From Corynebacterium aurimucosum (lineage in GTDB: Bacteria; Actinomycetota; Actinomycetes; Mycobacteriales; Mycobacteriaceae), in assembly GCF_030408555.1 (NCBI RefSeq), contig NZ_CP047048.1:2655424-2719423 (forward strand): a stretch of 64,000 nucleotides of DNA, given 5' to 3'. The notes beneath the pieces were generated by a model. The model was given only the letters and a program-made list of their open reading frames with translations, did no database searches and had not been told where the DNA came from. Shown in pieces: positions 1 through 7,679 of the stretch. Each line of letters starts with the position of its first letter. Position 1 is the stretch's first letter. Made by a program: the position numbers and the translations under genes.

Positions 1-9
1 AAGTAAGGC

Positions 10-674
10 ATGGAGTTTTCCCCAGAGCTCACCAGCCGGGCAGCACGTATCGAGCGAGAGATCTTGGATCTCAACCGTCATGCTGCTTCTGGCCAGTTGG
101 AATCTGTGGCCCGCTTACTCATGCGTTCTGAGGCGATTTCTTCCTCACGCATTGAAGGTATTGCGCCCAACGTCGACAAGGTTGTCCTCGCGGAACTCGC
201 CCAAAAGGAGGAAGTCCGCGGCTTTAAGGAAAGCGCGGAAGAGGTTGCGCGTAACCTCACCGTTCTGTGTTCCATTGAGAAGAGCTTTGCCACCGAACCA
301 ACATCTCCATCGGCCTTCTTGAAAAGCTCCAAAGAGAGTTGATGGGGGAGAAGGGCTCTATCCCCACTGGTCTCCGCACTATTCAAAACTGGATTGGTGG
401 AAGTAACCACACACTCTTTGGGGCCGAGTTCATCCCAGCGCCCCCACGTCTAGTCCATGACCTCGTAGACGACTTATGTCTTTACCTCGATGGCGCTTCG
501 CACGGTGCTCTTATCCAAGCCGCGATTGCTCACGCTCAATTCAAAACGATTCACCCATTTGCAGATGGCAACGGCCGTGTGGACCGTGCTCTCATTCATG
601 GGATTCTTCTGCGTCGCGGACCTACTGAATACACCATTCTGCCGGTAAGCCTCGTCCTCGATACGTGGTCCAAA
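10..674 (+). pseudogene. Fic family protein, frameshifted and truncated
   Basis: Remnant of a Fic-domain gene (the family usually transfers AMP or related groups to proteins). The first part (10 to about 300) reads in frame 1 and shows the N-terminal Fic helix region with SEAISSSRIEGI. Around 295-310 the family sequence moves to another frame, giving LEKLQREL, IQNWIGG and the catalytic motif HPFADGNGRVDR at 552-587, which matches HPFx(D/E)GNGRxxR including the catalytic His. Family-like sequence ends near LPVSLVLDTW (668) and the C-terminal part is missing; the next gene begins at 725. One frameshift plus a lost C-terminus makes it non-functional unless the frameshift is a sequencing error. 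Confidence 0.85.
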
Positions 675-724
675 TCGAAAGCTACCTGCCTTTTCGCACC
701 ATCAAGCGTGGTAAAATCCTCACC

Positions 725-1315
725 ATGGAGCGCACGTATAAGTGGGAGCATGTCGAGACTCCCCTCATCCGGAACGAGGCCGCAGTTCATTTTTTAGGAG
801 CCGGTTTGACCGCTTCCGGAGTGCAATACGGCGATGGATACAAGGCCACGTGGGAGCTGCGCGCCGCGGAGAACTGGGTGACCGAACGTGTGTCGGTGAA
901 CGTTGAAGGCGACGGATGGGGGCGAAGCCTCGAGCTGTTTAGGTCCGAGCAAGGCGTGTGGTCGGCGGAAACCAATGAAGAGGGCGCCCAGCCTGAAGAT
1001 CTGCCCTCCCCCGGTATCATCCAGTCAGCCGACCTGAAAGCCGCACTCGATTGCGATCTCGGTCTGTGCCCTCTCACCAACACAATGCCTATTCGTCGCT
1101 TGACGCTGCTTGAGACTCAGGTCCCGAAAACGCAGCTGATCATGGCTTGGATTGATATACCGTCCCTCCAGGTGATCGCATCAGACCAGTACTACAGCTC
1201 CGTCGATGCTGAAACTGTCCGATACAAAAGCGGAACACGGGGAGTCGACGTCGAGTTGGAGGTCGACGGTGACGGCGTGGTCGTACACTACCCTGATCTC
1301 GCACGGCGGGTCTGA
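725..1315 (+). CDS. putative glycolipid-binding domain protein
   Basis: 196-residue protein resembling the putative glycolipid-binding family (PF06475, formerly DUF1089) of actinobacteria and pseudomonads. It starts MERTYKWEHVETP, has the family-like YKATWELRAAENWVTERV stretch in the first third, and ends in short beta-rich segments (GVDVELEVDGDGVVVHYPDL). There is no signal peptide or membrane segment, so it should be cytosolic. The reading frame is open further upstream, but ATG 725 was chosen because the upstream part only overlaps the Fic remnant. The family's biochemical role is poorly known. It sits between decayed genes but is itself intact. Confidence 0.7.
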   Translation: MERTYKWEHVETPLIRNEAAVHFLGAGLTASGVQYGDGYKATWELRAAENWVTERVSVNVEGDGWGRSLELFRSEQGVWSAETNEEGAQPEDLPSPGIIQSADLKAALDCDLGLCPLTNTMPIRRLTLLETQVPKTQLIMAWIDIPSLQVIASDQYYSSVDAETVRYKSGTRGVDVELEVDGDGVVVHYPDLARRV

Positions 1316-1346
1316 TCCGGAAACAACTCTAACTAAGCTGGGCGGT

Positions 1347-1791
1347 ATGAACGACCTGACCATCGCGCCTGGCCCAGGGATCCCCGGGGGTCTGGTCATC
1401 GTCGCCGCCGACCTGACGGAGCGGTTCGCGAAGTCGTCGGGACCAGGCGGCCAAGGCGTCAATACTACGGACAGCAATGTGCAGCTTTCCGTCGATATCG
1501 CTACGTGCTCATCGCTTTCCGACGCCCAGCGTCGCCGCGTCCTCCACAACCACGAGCACCGCCTAGACGGCACCGTCCTTACCGTTACCGCATCGACCCA
1601 GCAATTGCAGGTACGCAACCGCGCCGAGGCACGCGAACGCATGGCCGCCCTCTTGCGCGAGGCGCTCGCTCCGCCTCCTCCCCCCGCGGCGCAGGACCAA
1701 GCCGACGCGGAGCTCGGTGCGACGCCGTCTCGAAGCGAAAAAGCGGCGCTCGGAACTCAAGTCCACGCGACGGCGGCCCCAAATTCCCTAG
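1347..1791 (+). pseudogene. arfB: ArfB-like ribosome rescue hydrolase, frameshifted in a C run
   Basis: ArfB (YaeJ) hydrolyses peptidyl-tRNA on stalled ribosomes using a GGQ loop and a basic C-terminal tail that enters the mRNA channel. The GGQ loop is clear (SSGPGGQGVNTTDSNVQL, about residues 30-47), followed by the family helix region. At a run of six C (1680-1685) the frame breaks: in the continuing frame the sequence becomes non-homologous, while the shifted frame gives the expected basic tail (RRRTKPTRSSVRRRLEAKKR and onward) and stops at TAG 1789-1791. Removing one C restores a normal protein of about 147 residues. It is either a true or phase-variable frameshift or a homopolymer sequencing error. 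Confidence 0.82.
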
Positions 1792-1845
1792 TTCGAACCA
1801 TCCGCATGCATATCCTCACGCTGACGGACCTGGTTCGGGTAACCG

Positions 1846-2154
1846 CTACGCTGAGACAGCTTGGACCGGTTGAATCCGCTCGATTTCCGAGAGGATCTTG
1901 TCTTCCGCCACGTCCAAGTCATATTGAGCCTGTAACCCGAGCCAGAACTGGGGGCTCATCTCGAAAAACTTCGCTAGACGAAGGGCCGTGTCAGCGGTTA
2001 CAGCGCGCTTACCGTGAACAATTTCGTTGATCCGGCGGGGCGGAACGCCGATGGAGACGGCGAGCTTGTGCTGGGTGATCCCCATTCCTTTGAGGAAGTC
2101 CTCCATGAGGATCTCACCGGGGTGAACCGGAGGGAGCTTGTCAGTGGTAGTCAA
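1846..2154 (-). CDS. higA: HigA-type antitoxin, XRE family
   Basis: About 102-residue helix-turn-helix antitoxin of the HigA family, which neutralises HigB mRNA interferases and represses its own operon. The family signature VHPGEILMEDFL near the N-terminus is followed by the HTH (ITQHKLAVSIGVPPRRINEI), then TADTALRLAKFF and FWLGLQAQYDLD. A longer open frame runs upstream to 2274, but those residues are HigB-derived. I place the start at TTG 2154, preceded by AGGAGG at a workable distance; the result starts (M)TTTDKLPPVHPGE, as typical HigA does. The antitoxin looks intact although its toxin is deleted, so it may survive as a regulator or as an anti-addiction remnant. Confidence 0.85.
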   Translation of the reverse strand: MTTTDKLPPVHPGEILMEDFLKGMGITQHKLAVSIGVPPRRINEIVHGKRAVTADTALRLAKFFEMSPQFWLGLQAQYDLDVAEDKILSEIERIQPVQAVSA

Positions 2155-2274
2155 CGATCTCAACCTCCTCTGGCCCCGCCGATCACCTTTCAACGCCTCG
2201 AGCCGGTTTCCCGGGGGAATCCGCTCTCGATTCCACAGACGCTCAGTGTCCTTGTCAGCGAACGACTGGATCAT
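2141..2274 (-). pseudogene. higB: HigB toxin remnant with two internal deletions
   Basis: Three pieces of a HigB (RelE-like) toxin survive in order: the N-terminus MIQSFADKDTERLWNRER, the central PPGNRLEALKGDR, and the C-terminus PEEVEIVDYH followed by TGA at 2143-2141. About 30 residues are missing between the first and second pieces, and about 20 between the second and third; the second deletion changes frame. By chance the frame then runs on into higA. A normal HigB is about 92 residues, while this tract is 134 bp. The mRNA interferase core is therefore lost. The order toxin-then-antitoxin with overlapping ends is the usual higBA arrangement. Confidence 0.82.
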
Positions 2275-2597
2275 GCTTCACCTTATCCCCCATAACGCGA
2301 AGCGTCAATAACGCTGTGCGTTAAATTTGAACTCCACGGTATGTAGTTGCAAAGTTACTTTCTCGTTAGCCTGCAACAATCAGAAAACTGTAATTACGTC
2401 AGCACACAGAGAACATATGGGCGCATGGAAACACGTAAAGGTTGTGCGGGATGGCGTGGACGTCAACGTGAAGATTCTGGAGAACCTCGCCGCGCACGTC
2501 GCTCCCGCGTTGGGTGGCAGCCGAACCACAAAGGACCAGTCATCTGCTATCCCATCGACTAATTCCTGCAGGTCGCAGGACCTTCGCGTAACCGTCA
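2275..2597. other. gene-poor interval between higBA and cmtR
   Basis: No recognisable gene in about 320 bp. A short open frame (from ATG 2417 on the plus strand, beginning MGAWKHVKVVRDGVDVN) has protein-like composition, but I do not recognise it and it shows no clear ribosome-binding site. It may be the remnant of a gene cut when the metal-resistance unit arrived. The left part should carry the promoter of the minus-strand higBA remnant. Confidence 0.4.
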
Positions 2598-2645
2598 GTT
2601 CAGTGCATTTTGAATAGTTCAGCACACGTTGTACTGTTCAGCACA
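2598..2645 (+). promoter_or_regulatory. three direct repeats at 19-bp period, probable CmtR operator
   Basis: The decamer GTTCAGCACA occurs at 2617-2626 and 2636-2645, with a one-mismatch copy GTTCAGTGCA at 2598-2607. The copies are spaced exactly 19 bp apart. The last one overlaps the A of the cmtR start codon, so bound protein would block transcription start or translation start. ArsR-family repressors normally bind such short elements next to or over their own promoter. The assignment to CmtR is inference from position. Confidence 0.65.
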
Positions 2646-3004
2646 TGCTGACTATTGCTTCACGCCTCGACGTTATGAACCGGCTCGGCCGGGCCATGGC
2701 TGATCCGACGCGTTCCCGAATCCTGATGACCCTACTCGACGGTCCGGGCTACCCGGCCGAGATTTCGCAAAGCTTGGATCTGACTCGCTCGAACGTCTCG
2801 AACCACCTGTCCTGCCTACGCGATTGCGGCATCGTCGTCGCTGAGCCGGAGGGCCGTAAGACCCGCTACGAAATTGCCGATCCGCACCTCGCGGCGGCGC
2901 TCGAAGCGCTGGTCAACGCGACGCTGGCCGTCGACGAGAATGCCCCCTGCATCGACAATGAGTGCTCGGTGCCCGGCTGCGGCGAGAAAGGAACGGACGC
3001 ATGA
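2645..3004 (+). CDS. cmtR: CmtR-type Cd(II)/Pb(II)-sensing ArsR/SmtB repressor
   Basis: 119-residue winged-helix repressor that leaves DNA when Cd(II) or Pb(II) binds. The recognition helix region is LTRSNVSNHLSCLRDCG. The three cysteines that bind metal in Mycobacterium tuberculosis CmtR (Cys57, Cys61, Cys102) fall at exactly those numbers here: SCLRDC at 56-61 and APC at 100-102. A short Cys-containing tail (NECSVPGCG) follows. The stop overlaps the start of the downstream P-type ATPase (ATGA), so the two are translationally coupled. The start codon lies inside the operator-like repeat array, suggesting a leaderless or very short leader transcript. Confidence 0.92.
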   Translation: MLTIASRLDVMNRLGRAMADPTRSRILMTLLDGPGYPAEISQSLDLTRSNVSNHLSCLRDCGIVVAEPEGRKTRYEIADPHLAAALEALVNATLAVDENAPCIDNECSVPGCGEKGTDA

Positions 3005-4893
3005 GTTCAGCATGTGGATGCGAACACGAACCCGCCACGGAGATCGAAGAGCTCGATCGGCCATGGTGGAAGGACCCCGAGCTACTGCTACCGATCTTCT
3101 CCGGCGTAGCCCTCATTACAGGACTGGCGCTGGACTGGTCCGACTTGGAGACGCCCGCAACGGTACTGTATTGGCTTGGCCTGCTGTTAGGCGCTTACAC
3201 GTTCGCACCTGGAGCGATCCGGAACCTTGTCACGAAGCGCAAGCTCGGCATTGGTTTGCTTATGACGATCAGCGCGGTCGGCGCGGTGATCCTTGGTTTC
3301 GTCGGAGAGGCCGCGGCGCTGGCGTTCCTGTACTCGATCGCCGAGGCGCTGGAAGACAAGGCGATGGACCGGGCCCAAGGCGGACTGCGGGCACTATTGA
3401 AGCTGGTACCGCAAACCGCGACCGTGCTGCGCGACGGTACGACGGCCGAGATCACTGCGAAGGACCTTGAGGTTGGCGAGCTAATGGTCGTACGCCCCGG
3501 GGAGCGGATCGCCACGGACGGCATCATTCGGTCCGGACGCTCCAGCCTTGACACCTCAGCGATCACCGGAGAATCCATTCCGGAGGAGGTTGCGCCCGGC
3601 GACGAGGTACCCGCGGGAGCGATCAACTCCGCCGGTGTGCTGGAGGTCGAGACGACCGCAGCTGGAACGGACAACTCGCTGACCACACTCGTCGACCTCG
3701 TCGAGCAGGCGCAGGCGGAGAAGGGTGACCGCGCCCGGATCGCCGACCGGATTGCCCGACCTCTCGTGCCCGGGGTGATGATCCTGGCGGTGCTGGTCGG
3801 CGTGATCGGCTCGCTGTTGGGCGACCCCGAGACTTGGATCACCCGTGCGCTGGTGGTCCTGGTCGCAGCGTCGCCGTGCGCGCTGGCAATCTCCGTGCCG
3901 CTGACGGTCGTGGCCGCGATCGGCGCGGCCAGCCAGTTCGGAGTAGTCATCAAGTCCGGCGCGGCGTTCGAGCGACTCGGCGGCATCCGTCACCTAGCGG
4001 TAGACAAAACCGGAACCCTTACCCGCAACCAGCCCGAGGTTACCGGAGTGGTCCCGGCAGACGGATTCGATCGGGCGCAGGTGCTTTCCTTCGCGGCGGC
4101 GGTTGAGCAGCAATCGACGCACCCCCTCGCCGCGGCGATCGTGGCAACGGAGCCCGAAGCGCCCACCGCCTTGGATATCAGCGAGGAAGCCGGTCAAGGC
4201 ATCGGCGGCACCGTCGAAGGCCGACGGGTGCTGGTCGGCAGCCCCCGATGGATCGACGCCGGGCCACTGAAGGCGGACGTTGAGCGCATGGAGTCCGAAG
4301 GCCAGACCTGCGTCCTAGTCACCGTCGATGACGCTCTCGCCGGGGCGATCGGGGTGCGCGACGAGTTGCGGCCCGAGGTGCCCGATGCCGTGCAGTCCCT
4401 GCACGACAACGACGTAGAAGTGAGCATGCTCACCGGCGATAACACTCGCACCGCCCGGGCGCTAGCTGAAATCGCCGGAATCGACGACGTGCGCGCCGAG
4501 CTGCGACCGGAGGACAAGGCAAGCATCGTCGCCGAACTCTCCTCCAAGACGCCGACGGCGATGATCGGCGACGGCATCAACGACGCGCCGGCACTGGCGG
4601 GCGCAACGGTGGGCATTGCGATGGGAGCAACCGGCTCTGACGCCGCGATCGAGTCCGCTGACGTCGCCTTCACTGGCCACGACCTCCGGCTGATCCCGCA
4701 GGCGCTGCAGCACGCCCGCCGAGGCAGCAGGATCATCAACCAAAACATCGTGCTGTCTCTGGCCATCATCATCGTGTTGATGCCACTGGCGATCAGCGGT
4801 GTACTGGGCCTGGCCGCCGTCGTCTTGGTACACGAAGTCGCCGAAGTCATCGTGATCTTGAACGGCCTGCGGGCTGCACGAGCGAAACGCTGA
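3001..4893 (+). CDS. P1B-type heavy-metal exporting ATPase (CtpG-like)
   Basis: 630-residue membrane ATPase expected to pump Cd/Pb/Zn-type ions out of the cell. The short N-terminus has Cys5, Cys7 and His9 (ACGCEHE) and no full metal-binding domain. The actuator loop carries TGES, the phosphorylation site is DKTGT with Asp335, and the hinge is MIGDGINDAPAL. The membrane metal motif is SPC (291-293), not the CPC of classical CadA, and the last membrane helix carries HEVAEVIVILNG from His611. This combination fits the CtpG group that pairs with CmtR in mycobacteria. ATG 3001 overlaps the cmtR stop by four bases. Metal specificity cannot be fixed from sequence alone. Confidence 0.88.
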   Translation: MSSACGCEHEPATEIEELDRPWWKDPELLLPIFSGVALITGLALDWSDLETPATVLYWLGLLLGAYTFAPGAIRNLVTKRKLGIGLLMTISAVGAVILGFVGEAAALAFLYSIAEALEDKAMDRAQGGLRALLKLVPQTATVLRDGTTAEITAKDLEVGELMVVRPGERIATDGIIRSGRSSLDTSAITGESIPEEVAPGDEVPAGAINSAGVLEVETTAAGTDNSLTTLVDLVEQAQAEKGDRARIADRIARPLVPGVMILAVLVGVIGSLLGDPETWITRALVVLVAASPCALAISVPLTVVAAIGAASQFGVVIKSGAAFERLGGIRHLAVDKTGTLTRNQPEVTGVVPADGFDRAQVLSFAAAVEQQSTHPLAAAIVATEPEAPTALDISEEAGQGIGGTVEGRRVLVGSPRWIDAGPLKADVERMESEGQTCVLVTVDDALAGAIGVRDELRPEVPDAVQSLHDNDVEVSMLTGDNTRTARALAEIAGIDDVRAELRPEDKASIVAELSSKTPTAMIGDGINDAPALAGATVGIAMGATGSDAAIESADVAFTGHDLRLIPQALQHARRGSRIINQNIVLSLAIIIVLMPLAISGVLGLAAVVLVHEVAEVIVILNGLRAARAKR

Positions 4894-5045
4894 GGCTGTG
4901 ACCGGCAAGTCTTATAAGGGTTAAACCAAGCGCCGAGCGCACACACGTTGGACCAGGCGAGTCATTCGAGTTCACCACCTGGTCCTTCTCGGTGCGTGCA
5001 GGCACGGGAACTGTGGGTGAACCTAATAGTTCCACGGGCACAGCC

Positions 5046-5828
5046 TTAAAGTTTGCGGATACGCTCTGCATCAGCCACGAGGTTCTGCGTAAGCTTCTCC
5101 GCTTCAAGGCCAGCCATGTCACAGCTGTCGAAGCGGGCCAGCCAGTCAGCACGAATAGCGGGGGAGTCGAACCAGGTTGCGCGCTCAGCCTCAATAACCT
5201 CGATGCCGCTCAAAGTGCGGCCATCGCGGCTGCGGATCTCGAGGTCGTCGACAAGCGGGGCAATCGCTTGAAGCCCTGGGACGATGGCTTTAAAGCCCGA
5301 CGTGTGGGAAACTTCATTTGTCCAGCGCGGATAGCGACTCACGCGCTGCGCCTCCAGGTAACGCTGGACGACACCCAGCCTGGAGACCTCCTGCGCCACC
5401 GCCAAGCCCACGATCCTCACGCGGAAACCCGCGGAGCGAAACTTGGCTATCTCACCCGCGATGAATTCCGAGTTAGACAGCGTGTTCTCAATGATGAGCG
5501 AATGCCCATGCTGGCGGCCATATTCAATGAGCGAGGACATCCAATAGGGCACCGGCCCATTGGTGAGCACGTCCATGCGCAGGGGGTCGCGCTCCATGAT
5601 CTCGTCGAGGGCTGGGTGATACTTTCGTAGTTCATCCGAATCTAGAATGACGTGATCACCCGTGAGCATTTCAATCACCGAAGACTTTCCCGATGCTGGT
5701 TGTCCTGCTACATAGATGACCTCAGGCTCAGCGGATGGCTGACGAAAAAGATAAGCAATACGCCGCTCAAGGACGCGGCGTTTAAAAGCATCATCTACCG
5801 GAAAATCCGCGGCCTTCAGCACTGTCAC
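5046..5828 (-). CDS. zeta toxin family P-loop kinase
   Basis: 260-residue protein with a zeta-toxin-like P-loop: Walker A GQPASGKS at residues 42-49 after a hydrophobic strand (EVIYVA), then VILDSDELRKYHP, which matches the zeta family sequence after the P-loop, and SLIIENTLSN. Zeta toxins phosphorylate UDP-N-acetylglucosamine or related nucleotide sugars and poison cell-wall synthesis. It overlaps by four bases the end of a small upstream gene on the same strand, a normal antitoxin-toxin layout. Downstream lies the end of the metal-resistance unit. The kinase assignment is firm; the exact substrate is not known. Confidence 0.85.
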   Translation of the reverse strand: MTVLKAADFPVDDAFKRRVLERRIAYLFRQPSAEPEVIYVAGQPASGKSSVIEMLTGDHVILDSDELRKYHPALDEIMERDPLRMDVLTNGPVPYWMSSLIEYGRQHGHSLIIENTLSNSEFIAGEIAKFRSAGFRVRIVGLAVAQEVSRLGVVQRYLEAQRVSRYPRWTNEVSHTSGFKAIVPGLQAIAPLVDDLEIRSRDGRTLSGIEVIEAERATWFDSPAIRADWLARFDSCDMAGLEAEKLTQNLVADAERIRKL

Positions 5829-6088
5829 GCCACCTTTGCCCGGGTTTCAAGTTCATCGAGCAAGCGAGCAAAGAACTCCGCTGCCGCACGGATTTCATCA
5901 AGGTCGGTGTTATCAACACCGCTCACAGTGCGCTGGACAAAATCTTCTTGTGCAGTCCAATATTCAATCTCCAGCTCACTGTCGGTCGCAAGCTGTTGGC
6001 GGAAATAGGCGGCTTTCAGCGAGGACGCAACCTCCTTCATGGCGTCGAAGGCTGCGTACTCGGTCTCCGGGACTTTGGCGGTGCTCAT
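5825..6088 (-). CDS. probable antitoxin of the zeta-type system
   Basis: 87-residue acidic, helical protein (MSTAKVPETEYAAFDAMKEV at the start) whose stop overlaps the zeta-like toxin start by four bases. It has no helix-turn-helix and no membrane segment; size, predicted all-helical nature and position fit an epsilon-type antitoxin that blocks the toxin nucleotide site. I do not recognise a named family, so the assignment rests on operon structure. It starts 30 bp after the stop of the aldehyde dehydrogenase gene on the same strand. Confidence 0.7.
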   Translation of the reverse strand: MSTAKVPETEYAAFDAMKEVASSLKAAYFRQQLATDSELEIEYWTAQEDFVQRTVSGVDNTDLDEIRAAAEFFARLLDELETRAKVA

Positions 6089-6118
6089 GGCGCTAAGAAT
6101 AGCAGCGCCATGCAGGAG

Positions 6119-7528
6119 CTAGCCGTTGATGATCTGCGGGTAGGCCAGGCCTTTGAGGCCCTCGGTGCCGAACTCCACGCCGTAGCCGGAGGACTTGATG
6201 CCACCGAAAGGCACGCGCGGATCCACAGCACCGTGACTGTTGATCCAGGTGGTGCCAGCCTCCAGCTGTGCGGCAACCTCCAGTGCACGCTCGCGGTTGG
6301 AGGACCACACGGAAGAGCCCAGACCCACGTCGAGCTTGTTGGCCTGCTCAATGGCCCAATCGAGGTCCGTGTACTTCACAATCGGCAGCGCAGGACCGAA
6401 CTGCTCCTCGACGACCAGCGGGTTATCCGGGTCGATGTCCGCCACCAGGGTGGTGGGGTAGAAGTAGCCCGGCGCGTCGTAGTCCGGGTCACCACCCAGC
6501 AGTACGCGGGCGCCGGAATCCTTGGCGGCGTTGACGAGCTTGTCCACGATGTCGAACTGCTGCTTATTCTGCAGCGGGCCGAGCACGTTCTCTTCCTCGA
6601 GGCCCACGCCCATCGGGGAGGCCTTGGCTACCTCGACGAGGGCTTCGCAGACGGCGTCGTACAGCGACTCCGGCACATACACGCGCTTCATCGCCGCACA
6701 GGTCTGGCCGGTGTTGATGAACGCGCCCCAGAAGAGGTCGCCGGCGATCTCCTTCGGGTCAGCGTCATCCAGCACGATACCGGCGTCATTGCCGCCGAGC
6801 TCCAGCGTGAGGCGGGTGAGGTTATCGGCGCTGGCCTCCACGATCTTCTTGCCGGTGGCGGTGGAACCGGTGAACATGATCTTATCGACGCCCTCGTGGG
6901 TGGTCAGCGCCGCGCCAACCTCACCGGCACCGCTGACGACCTGGAGAACACCCTCCGGCAGCACGGAGTTCACGACCTTAAGCAGGCCCAGTACGGACAG
7001 CGGGGTGTACTCGGAGGGCTTGACGACGACCGCGTTGCCCATACGCAGCGCCGGCGCAATCTGCCAGATGGTGATCATCATCGGCCAGTTCCACGGGCCG
7101 ATGGCGCCGACGACGCCGAGCGGGCGGTAGTTGACGGTGGCGGTGATGTCATCATCGACGGCCGTGTAGTTCGGGTGCTCGAAGGAGGCGGTGGCATTCA
7201 ACCAGCCGGAGCAGGCACCGACCTCGAAGCGGGCGTTCGGGCCGTTGAGCGGCTTGCCCTGCTCACGGGAGAGAAGCTCAACGAGTGCCTCTGCATTGGC
7301 GTCGATGGCGGCGGCTGCCTTGGTGAGCAGCTCGCAACGCTCTTCGTCGCTGAGCTTGGCAAAGTCCTTCTGCGCTGCGCGTGCGTTCTCAACTGCAGCG
7401 TTGAGGTCCTCAACGGGGTTCTCTGGGGCGCGGCCAACGACCTCTCCGGTAGCTGGGTTGAGGATGTCGCGTCCGTTCTCGTCCGTGATGGCGTTGAGCA
7501 GATCAGCGTAGGTGGCGAACTGAGTCAT
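6119..7528 (-). CDS. NAD(P)-dependent aldehyde dehydrogenase (arylacetaldehyde type inferred)
   Basis: 469-residue aldehyde dehydrogenase. Cofactor and active-site motifs are intact: GPWNWPM, FTGSTATGK, ELGGN with Glu243, and GQTC with catalytic Cys277. The start at 7528 follows CAAGGAGATCTC; an in-frame extension to 7567 lacks such a site. It is divergent from an AraC regulator whose far side faces a flavin amine oxidase, the same set (regulator, amine oxidase, aldehyde dehydrogenase) as feaR-tynA-feaB in Escherichia coli. From that I infer it oxidises the aldehyde made by the amine oxidase, for example (hydroxy)phenylacetaldehyde, to the acid. Aminobutyraldehyde is an alternative substrate. 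Confidence 0.88.
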   Translation of the reverse strand: MTQFATYADLLNAITDENGRDILNPATGEVVGRAPENPVEDLNAAVENARAAQKDFAKLSDEERCELLTKAAAAIDANAEALVELLSREQGKPLNGPNARFEVGACSGWLNATASFEHPNYTAVDDDITATVNYRPLGVVGAIGPWNWPMMITIWQIAPALRMGNAVVVKPSEYTPLSVLGLLKVVNSVLPEGVLQVVSGAGEVGAALTTHEGVDKIMFTGSTATGKKIVEASADNLTRLTLELGGNDAGIVLDDADPKEIAGDLFWGAFINTGQTCAAMKRVYVPESLYDAVCEALVEVAKASPMGVGLEEENVLGPLQNKQQFDIVDKLVNAAKDSGARVLLGGDPDYDAPGYFYPTTLVADIDPDNPLVVEEQFGPALPIVKYTDLDWAIEQANKLDVGLGSSVWSSNRERALEVAAQLEAGTTWINSHGAVDPRVPFGGIKSSGYGVEFGTEGLKGLAYPQIING

Positions 7529-7679
7529 GAGATCTCCTTGTGAAGCAGTCGAGGGCCCCGCGAACAAAGCCCAAAGAAACTTTTGCCTAAGATGTTACCT
7601 GCACCACATCTGTAGGCTTGACTCTGAGTGCACACAATTTGTCCAAAAATGTGCCAGCTCTCACGATATGATTCCAATT

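Noticed and set aside
1846..2274. A single 142-residue antitoxin-like protein
   Set aside because: Its first 40 or so residues are HigB fragments and the HigA family begins after a TTG with a good ribosome-binding site.
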